10,476 nucleotides of DNA, taken from the NCBI GenBank assembly GCA_038326995.1, contig JBBQKP010000114.1, forward strand, positions 1 to 10,476. Reading direction: 5' to 3'. Shown here one piece after another: positions 6,390 through 10,476 of the stretch. Position 1 is the first letter of the stretch. Each line of letters starts with the position of its first letter. The stretch is from JBBQKP01 sp038326995. Its GTDB lineage: Bacteria; Planctomycetota; Phycisphaerae; Tepidisphaerales; Tepidisphaeraceae. The notes beneath the pieces were generated by a model. It was not told the DNA's origin and made no database searches. It saw nothing but the letters and a program-made list of their open reading frames with translations. Position numbers and translations under genes: made by a program.

Positions 6390-7262
6390 TTATCTGGCCG
6401 TGACGCCGACGTTTTCGATCCGAATTTCGCTGCGACCGTCGGGCCTGGTGTTCAACGCCTCGACGTGTCCGTCGGCAAACAGCGCGTTGGTCGAGTTGTT
6501 TTTTCCGTGACGGAAGCGGATAAAGCCCGTGCCCTGTGGGCCGTCGACGTTGCGGTCCACGCCGTCCATGGATCGCCAGCGGATAAGCGAACCGGCCATC
6601 CAGGATTCGCTGATGACCAGTTGGGCCCAGGGGACGAACATCATGTTTCCTGCCCAGTCGGTGCCGATGTTGAAGAAGCTGTCTGCGGCTTCGCCCGGAC
6701 GGAAGGGGTCGGACTCGAGCCTTTGTGCGCCGTCGGTGGCGAGGATTTTCTCGCTCGCCGGGCGGACTTTTGTGAGCTTGAACGTCGGCCAATTGCCGTT
6801 CGCGCCGCTGATTCGGTCGGTGCCGAAGCCAAAGCCACTGACTTCATGGACGGGCATGAACCGCGGATTGACGGAATAGTGACAGGCGTTCTGCCCGGCA
6901 CTTGTGTCGATGAGCGCCGACGGACATCGGAAGTCGAGTCCAGTCTGGTTCTGCGTGTTAAAAGTCCCGTCGCCGCGCTTGCTAAGGAAAGATCGCAGCG
7001 CCAGGTGCCAGAGCGTGCTGTTGCCCATGTCCGGGTTGTTGACGAAGTTGGACGGCGGGAGATGGTCGCGATGGGTCTGTGCGTACATCGTCAGGCCCAG
7101 CCCGATCTGTCTCAGGTTCGACTGACACGCGACCGTCTGGGCGCTTTGGCGCGCCCGGCTTATTGCGGGCAGTAGAAGTGAAATCAGCACTGCGATGATG
7201 CCGATCACGACCAGAAGTTCGACGAGGGTAAAACCCACAAGACGATTACTTTGCCGATTCAT
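6390..7262 (-). CDS. Prepilin-like protein with N-terminal cleavage/methylation motif and H-x-DG C-terminus
   Basis: The 290-residue product starts MNRQSNRLVGFTLVELLVVI. It has the canonical prepilin peptidase site (Gly before Phe, Glu at +5) and a long hydrophobic helix running into LLLPAISRARQSAQTVACQS. Near the end, HGKNNSTNALFADGHVEAL is the H-X9-DG-type motif with 11 residues between H and DG. A GGAGGT Shine-Dalgarno (plus-strand 7267-7272) lies 4 bases before the start. It follows the Asp-box gene on the same strand by 116 bases and is followed after 38 bases by the broken second Asp-box gene. It is a paralogue of the plus-strand prepilin-like gene but not a recent copy: the middle regions share little. 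Its first ~25 codons and upstream leader are closely repeated at 10254-10368. Confidence 0.92.
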   Translation of the reverse strand: MNRQSNRLVGFTLVELLVVIGIIAVLISLLLPAISRARQSAQTVACQSNLRQIGLGLTMYAQTHRDHLPPSNFVNNPDMGNSTLWHLALRSFLSKRGDGTFNTQNQTGLDFRCPSALIDTSAGQNACHYSVNPRFMPVHEVSGFGFGTDRISGANGNWPTFKLTKVRPASEKILATDGAQRLESDPFRPGEAADSFFNIGTDWAGNMMFVPWAQLVISESWMAGSLIRWRSMDGVDRNVDGPQGTGFIRFRHGKNNSTNALFADGHVEALNTRPDGRSEIRIENVGVTAR

Positions 7263-7307
7263 ACCGACCTCCGCGTAAGAGATTTGAAGATCAAGCCCGA
7301 TCCACGC
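7192..7307. repeat. Direct repeat, copy A (start region of intact prepilin gene)
   Basis: This stretch is repeated at 10254-10368 in the same orientation. Exact blocks at an offset of 3062 are 7201-7210, 7214-7229 (16 bp) and 7241-7258 (18 bp). After a one-base indel, 7266-7280 matches with one mismatch. Similarity continues weakly through the upstream leader to 7307. Because it includes non-coding leader sequence, common descent by duplication is more likely than similarity of the prepilin motif alone. Confidence 0.75.
7267..7272 (-). promoter_or_regulatory. Shine-Dalgarno of the minus-strand prepilin-like gene
   Basis: GGAGGT on the minus strand, 4 bases before ATG 7262. It supports this start over alternatives. 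Confidence 0.65.
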
Positions 7308-7378
7308 TTTTCATCGCACCCGACAAACGACACACGCCCCGAGGTGGCCGTTGCGACGATTTGCCGACCCATTTTCGC

Positions 7379-10165
7379 TCACTTTTGTTCCACCAGTTCC
7401 ACATCGTCGATCCACGCGCTGCCGACGCCTTCGACATACAGACCGATCCGGAACCGCACGGTTCCCTCGAGCAGTTCGACCGTTTTGCTGGTGGCGGTCC
7501 AATCTGCGGTGCCTTGCACGAAGCCGGTTTGTTCGTTGGCGGTGGTTTCCCAGTTTTCATTGAAGGCCTGAATTCCAAGGCTGACTTTGACGTCGCCCGT
7601 GCTCTTGAGTTTGGCGTTGAGGACGAACCGCGTCCCTGCCTGGCCGGCGACGTTCTGCCCGACAATGCCCATCGCGGGCTTGCCTTCGAGTGCAGTCGCG
7701 TCGACCCGCATCGAAGCCGGACCGCTGGCGAAGACCTTGTCATCGCGAACCGCGTCGAGTTGTCCGTGCATCAGCCAGCGCGCGTCCCAACCGGCGACAG
7801 CATTCTTCGCATCGCTGGAAACGTCCGTGAACGAAGGATTGACGACCTTCGGCACGCCGGTGTCGATCGTCACCCACGCGAGGTCTTCGGGCACCTGCTG
7901 GTAACTTCGCGGCGTGTCGATCTTCTGCCCGCGCGGCCAGGTCGTCTGGTAGTAGCCCTGCCCGAGCGTGCCGACGATGAAGCGCTCGCCGTTCTTCGGG
8001 TCGAACTCGACGCACTGGGCGCGGAGCATGCCCAGCCCCTTGTTGCTCTGGCCCCAGGTTTTTCCGTCGTCCTGGCTGAACCAAACGCCGTTTCCGCCAG
8101 CGGTGTCGTAATACGGGTGCATGCTGGTGACCATAACGATGCGCGATGGGTCCATCGGGTCGGTGGCGACGTCGAACGCCTGCGATTCGTCGATCAATCG
8201 TTCCCAACTTTGAGTTGTCGGGGTGAAACGCCACACGCCCGTGCGGCCGGTGCGCCATTGCGGCACGTAGAGCCTGCCGTTGGCGTCGACGTGCATCATC
8301 ACTTCGCCTTCTCGTTTGGGTCCGCCGATGAAGGTGAGGCCCTTCCCGTCTTCAAAGTAAAAGATTCCCGATTTGTGCGAGGCGTAAAAGTTGCCGGGAC
8401 GGGAAGGGTCGGGTTCGAGCCAGTCGAAGCCTGTTTTAGATTCTGCAACATTGACGAACGACTCGCCGACGTCGCTGGAATACATGAGATTGCCGTTGAC
8501 CACGACCCAGACGCGGCTCGACTGGTCGGGATGCGCGACGACGCCGCCCATGGAGCCGGAGACGCCCCAGTCGTTGTTGTGCAACTTGAGATCACCGCCG
8601 GCGACGCTCGCCCAGGTTTTGCCGCCGTCGGTGCTGCGCGTCAGGCCGTTGATTTGTCCGGACTGCCCGGTGGTGCCGTAGATGTGCCCGTCTCGCGTGA
8701 ACGCGACGGCCTTGCCCGCTTGCCAGGGGTGCAGGCCCGTCTCGGCGAACCGCCACGACTGCCCGTCGTCGTCACTGATCCACGCCCGCCCCGCGTCCAT
8801 CATCTGAATCACGATCTGCCCCGGCGAATACGGATTGAATCGCACCTCGCGCGAGCACCAGCCGTTCCACCCGGTGCCCCGCCAGGTCGTCACGCCATTC
8901 ACGCTCCCGACCGGCGTGGCGGTCATGTCGGTCCATATTTTTCCGCCGTCCTGAGTCGCAAGGACGTACTCGGTGTTGTAAGTGAAGACGCGGTCGGCAT
9001 TGTTCGGGTCGATCGACAAGTGCAGCGAAATGCCCGCGGGTGTGGCGGTCTGCGGGTTAAATATTGCATCGGGCGCGCCTGCGAAAAGATACTCTTGCCC
9101 GACCGGCTTTCGCCCGACCACGGGAATCCAAATCGCCCCCGCGTCGGTGCTCTTGTAAATAATGCTGGCGTTCCACGCGCGGTCGTTCACATAAAGCGTC
9201 TTGGGGTCGGCTTTAGAAATCGCGACACGGCTGAACGTGCTGGTCAGCATCGACTGCCCGGCGTCGTCGGAGTCGATCGTGCGAATGCCGGTCATGATCG
9301 GGGCGAAGGTTTTTCCGCCGTCGGTGCTCTTGAAGACGCCGCCGGGGGTTCGTCGCGCCGTGCCTTCGGGCAGGAAGTTGCTGGTGGAGACGTAGACGTT
9401 TTTCGCGTCGGCGGGGTCGAAGCGGACGAAATCAATTGGCCCGATGACGCCTTCGGGCTTGATGCGTTGCCAGGTCAGACCGTCGTCGACGGATCTGAGC
9501 CATGCCCCGCCGTCGAGCACGGCGTGGATTTCGCTGGCGGACCCGGCCAGGTAGCCCGCCCAAACGATGTTTCCCCCGTTAATCGTCTGCGTGGTCGACC
9601 CGTCATTGGTCAGCGTGGTGAGGATCGTCCACGTGACGCCGTCGTCGAGCGATTGCCAGACTTGTCCGAAGGAGGGCGACGTGTTCCAGCGTCTGGACGA
9701 CCCGCCGAACGCGAGGAGCCGTGCGGGCTGGTCAGGATCGAAGGCGACGGATTCGATGATGCAGGAGTAATTTCCGCCACTCAGCGCGGGCATGCCCTCT
9801 CGACGCGGCTGCCAGTGGATCCCGCGGTCGGTCGAGATGTAAGGCCCCATGCAAGACCCGGTCCACACGACATTGGGGTCGGTCGGGTGAAAGGTCAGGC
9901 TGCCCATTTCGTAGGAGGAGAATCCAAAGGTGGGTTGCCAGAGTTTTCCGCCGTTGAAACTGGTGGCGACGCCGAGCATGTCGCCGGTGGAGATGACCAG
10001 ATTCGGGTCGTGCGGCGAGACCTCGACACTGACGATCGCGCCGCCGTTGCCGGGCTCGTAAAGGGGCGCAAATTTCGGCTCGAACGCGAGCGCGTAGGTC
10101 GCACCGACAACGATCGAACTTATCGCGACGACAGGAATGAATGATTTCATGATGATCGAATTCAT
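7379..10165 (-). CDS. Secreted Asp-box (BNR) beta-propeller protein with C-terminal CBM4/9-like domain
   Basis: The 928-residue exported protein probably binds or cleaves a polysaccharide outside the cytoplasm. Residues 1-27 form a signal peptide (predicted cleavage after TYALA); the in-frame ATG six codons later would also keep it. Residues about 30-770 carry about eleven Asp-box-like motifs (S-x-D-x-G-x-x-W/F), for example ISTDRGIHW, QSLDDGVTW, RSVDDGLTW, KSTDAGAIW, ISDDDGQSW, RSTDGGKTW and FSQDDGKTW. Each is usually preceded by a 'DPxDPxxVY'-like strand. This fits two tandem seven-bladed propellers, as in GH74 xyloglucanases and sortilin-like proteins. I do not see the characteristic GH74 signature, so catalytic class is open. 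Residues 776-928 form a jelly-roll-like domain (NPSFTDVSSDAKNAVAGWDA ... GSAWIDDVELVE) of the CBM4/9/22 type. No strong ribosome-binding site precedes the start. The upstream neighbour is a truncated prepilin gene and the downstream one an intact prepilin-like gene. Confidence 0.88.
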   Translation of the reverse strand: MNSIIMKSFIPVVAISSIVVGATYALAFEPKFAPLYEPGNGGAIVSVEVSPHDPNLVISTGDMLGVATSFNGGKLWQPTFGFSSYEMGSLTFHPTDPNVVWTGSCMGPYISTDRGIHWQPRREGMPALSGGNYSCIIESVAFDPDQPARLLAFGGSSRRWNTSPSFGQVWQSLDDGVTWTILTTLTNDGSTTQTINGGNIVWAGYLAGSASEIHAVLDGGAWLRSVDDGLTWQRIKPEGVIGPIDFVRFDPADAKNVYVSTSNFLPEGTARRTPGGVFKSTDGGKTFAPIMTGIRTIDSDDAGQSMLTSTFSRVAISKADPKTLYVNDRAWNASIIYKSTDAGAIWIPVVGRKPVGQEYLFAGAPDAIFNPQTATPAGISLHLSIDPNNADRVFTYNTEYVLATQDGGKIWTDMTATPVGSVNGVTTWRGTGWNGWCSREVRFNPYSPGQIVIQMMDAGRAWISDDDGQSWRFAETGLHPWQAGKAVAFTRDGHIYGTTGQSGQINGLTRSTDGGKTWASVAGGDLKLHNNDWGVSGSMGGVVAHPDQSSRVWVVVNGNLMYSSDVGESFVNVAESKTGFDWLEPDPSRPGNFYASHKSGIFYFEDGKGLTFIGGPKREGEVMMHVDANGRLYVPQWRTGRTGVWRFTPTTQSWERLIDESQAFDVATDPMDPSRIVMVTSMHPYYDTAGGNGVWFSQDDGKTWGQSNKGLGMLRAQCVEFDPKNGERFIVGTLGQGYYQTTWPRGQKIDTPRSYQQVPEDLAWVTIDTGVPKVVNPSFTDVSSDAKNAVAGWDARWLMHGQLDAVRDDKVFASGPASMRVDATALEGKPAMGIVGQNVAGQAGTRFVLNAKLKSTGDVKVSLGIQAFNENWETTANEQTGFVQGTADWTATSKTVELLEGTVRFRIGLYVEGVGSAWIDDVELVEQK

Positions 10166-10207
10166 GTTGTGCTCTGGGTCGGCGGCCAGTAAGGATGAAG
10201 CCGGGAG

Positions 10208-10324
10208 TTAAGTTGGAAGCGACGTATTCGTCGATGATTGAGGAAGCAACGCGGCGATGACTCCGATCACGACGTGAAGTTCGACGAGGGTGAATCCCTT
10301 ACGACGATTACTTTGCCGATCCAT
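10208..10324 (-). pseudogene. Truncated prepilin-like gene (38 codons)
   Basis: From ATG 10324 the minus strand reads MDRQSNRRKGFTLVELHVVI, then GVIAALLPQSSTNTSLPT and stop TAA (10208-10210). The start matches the intact prepilin-like protein at 7262 (MNRQSNRLVGFTLVELLVVI) including its 5' leader. The hydrophobic helix breaks off after about 28 residues, a His interrupts FTLVELLVVIG, and the whole globular part and H-x-DG motif are missing. A weak GGAG lies upstream. It ends 42 bases before the Asp-box gene. It is best read as a deletion remnant. A short translated leader for the downstream gene is possible but unsupported. Confidence 0.75.
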
Positions 10325-10368
10325 ACGAGCTCCGCGTAAGACATACTAGAGTCACGCCCGACCCACGC
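10254..10368. repeat. Direct repeat, copy B (start region of truncated prepilin gene)
   Basis: Partner of 7192-7307. The two copies flank the whole 928-residue Asp-box gene in direct orientation. Recombination between them would delete or duplicate about 3.06 kb. Copies have diverged, including a one-base indel near the start codon, so the event is old. Confidence 0.75.
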
Positions 10369-10374
10369 CCGACC
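10353..10374. repeat. Two tandem copies of an 11-bp unit
   Basis: CACGCCCGACC occurs at 10353-10363 and 10364-10374, followed by a partial third copy (TACGCC, 10375-10380). It lies between the PEP-CTERM stop and the truncated prepilin start. Probably slippage; no function is evident. Confidence 0.6.
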
Positions 10375-10410
10375 TACGCCTCTTCGGCGCAGATCGGACG
10401 CTGCGGAGGT

Positions 10411-10476
10411 TTAGCGCTGACGACGGAGTAAGATGAGCATGCTCAATCCGACGGCCGCGAGCGATGCGGGCTCGGG
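10411..10476 (-). CDS. PEP-CTERM sorting-domain protein, last 21 residues (5' part outside window)
   Basis: The minus-strand frame open at the window edge reads PEPASLAAVGLSMLILLRRQ, then R and stop TAA (10411-10413). This is a complete PEP-CTERM signal: PEP motif, hydrophobic segment, basic tail. It shows that the minus-strand module, like the plus-strand one, places a PEP-CTERM gene before a prepilin-like gene. A small hairpin downstream (CGCC/GGCG around 10377-10389) is too weak to call a terminator. Nothing can be said about the body of the protein. Confidence 0.8.
   Translation of the reverse strand, partial: PEPASLAAVGLSMLILLRRQR

Noticed and set aside
6177..7175. 332-codon plus-strand frame opposite the prepilin-like gene.
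   Set aside because: Antisense shadow. The opposite strand carries the prepilin motif, the H-x-DG motif and a Shine-Dalgarno.
7361..10144. A 927-codon open frame on the plus strand covering nearly the whole propeller gene.
   Set aside because: It is the antisense shadow of the minus-strand gene. Its translation is Arg/Gly/Asp/His-rich without domains or signal peptide, while the minus frame has repeated Asp-boxes, a signal peptide and a CBM-like end. GC-rich codon use makes such stop-free shadows likely.
10353..10380. Short tandem units as a possible CRISPR or iteron array.
   Set aside because: Only two full 11-bp copies without spacers; neither CRISPR nor an origin is supported.

Overview
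The window looks like a chromosomal segment of a planctomycete, probably of the Phycisphaerae type. This is inferred from gene content, not from a marker gene. It is GC-rich and carries two PEP-CTERM exported proteins, two complete and one broken prepilin-like proteins with the N-terminal FTLVELLVVIG signature and a C-terminal H-x-DG motif, a LacI-family regulator and two large secreted carbohydrate-active proteins.

Layout. Positions 2-529 (+) hold the end of an M16-type zinc peptidase from an unrelated upstream unit. The 530-965 gap carries a long imperfect inverted repeat (564-648) and, at its right end, a near-consensus sigma-70-like promoter. That promoter is overlapped by a pair of 15-bp operator-like sites exactly 30 bp apart. 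The plus-strand module then runs LacI-type regulator (966-2108), PEP-CTERM protein (2159-3103), prepilin-like protein (3199-4002) and a secreted clan GH-A glycoside hydrolase (4052-5866).

From the other side a minus-strand module runs towards it. It consists of the last residues of a PEP-CTERM protein (10411-10476), a truncated prepilin remnant (10208-10324), a 928-residue secreted Asp-box beta-propeller protein with a C-terminal carbohydrate-binding-like domain (7379-10165), an intact prepilin-like protein (6390-7262) and the decayed end of a second Asp-box propeller gene (5935-6351, two in-frame stops). The two modules converge around 5867-5935.

How they may work together (inference): both modules repeat the order PEP-CTERM, prepilin-like, carbohydrate-active secreted protein. 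On the minus strand the prepilin/propeller pair appears twice, with complementary decay: truncated prepilin plus intact propeller, then intact prepilin plus broken propeller. Direct repeats of about 115 bp around the prepilin starts flank the intact propeller gene at an offset of about 3.06 kb, pointing to an old tandem duplication. The LacI regulator probably senses a sugar released by the enzymes and controls its own promoter, possibly together with the downstream plus-strand genes.

The least ordinary features are the regulator's promoter/operator arrangement with an apparently leaderless start, and the mirrored, partly decayed duplicate modules. None of the gene families is itself unknown.
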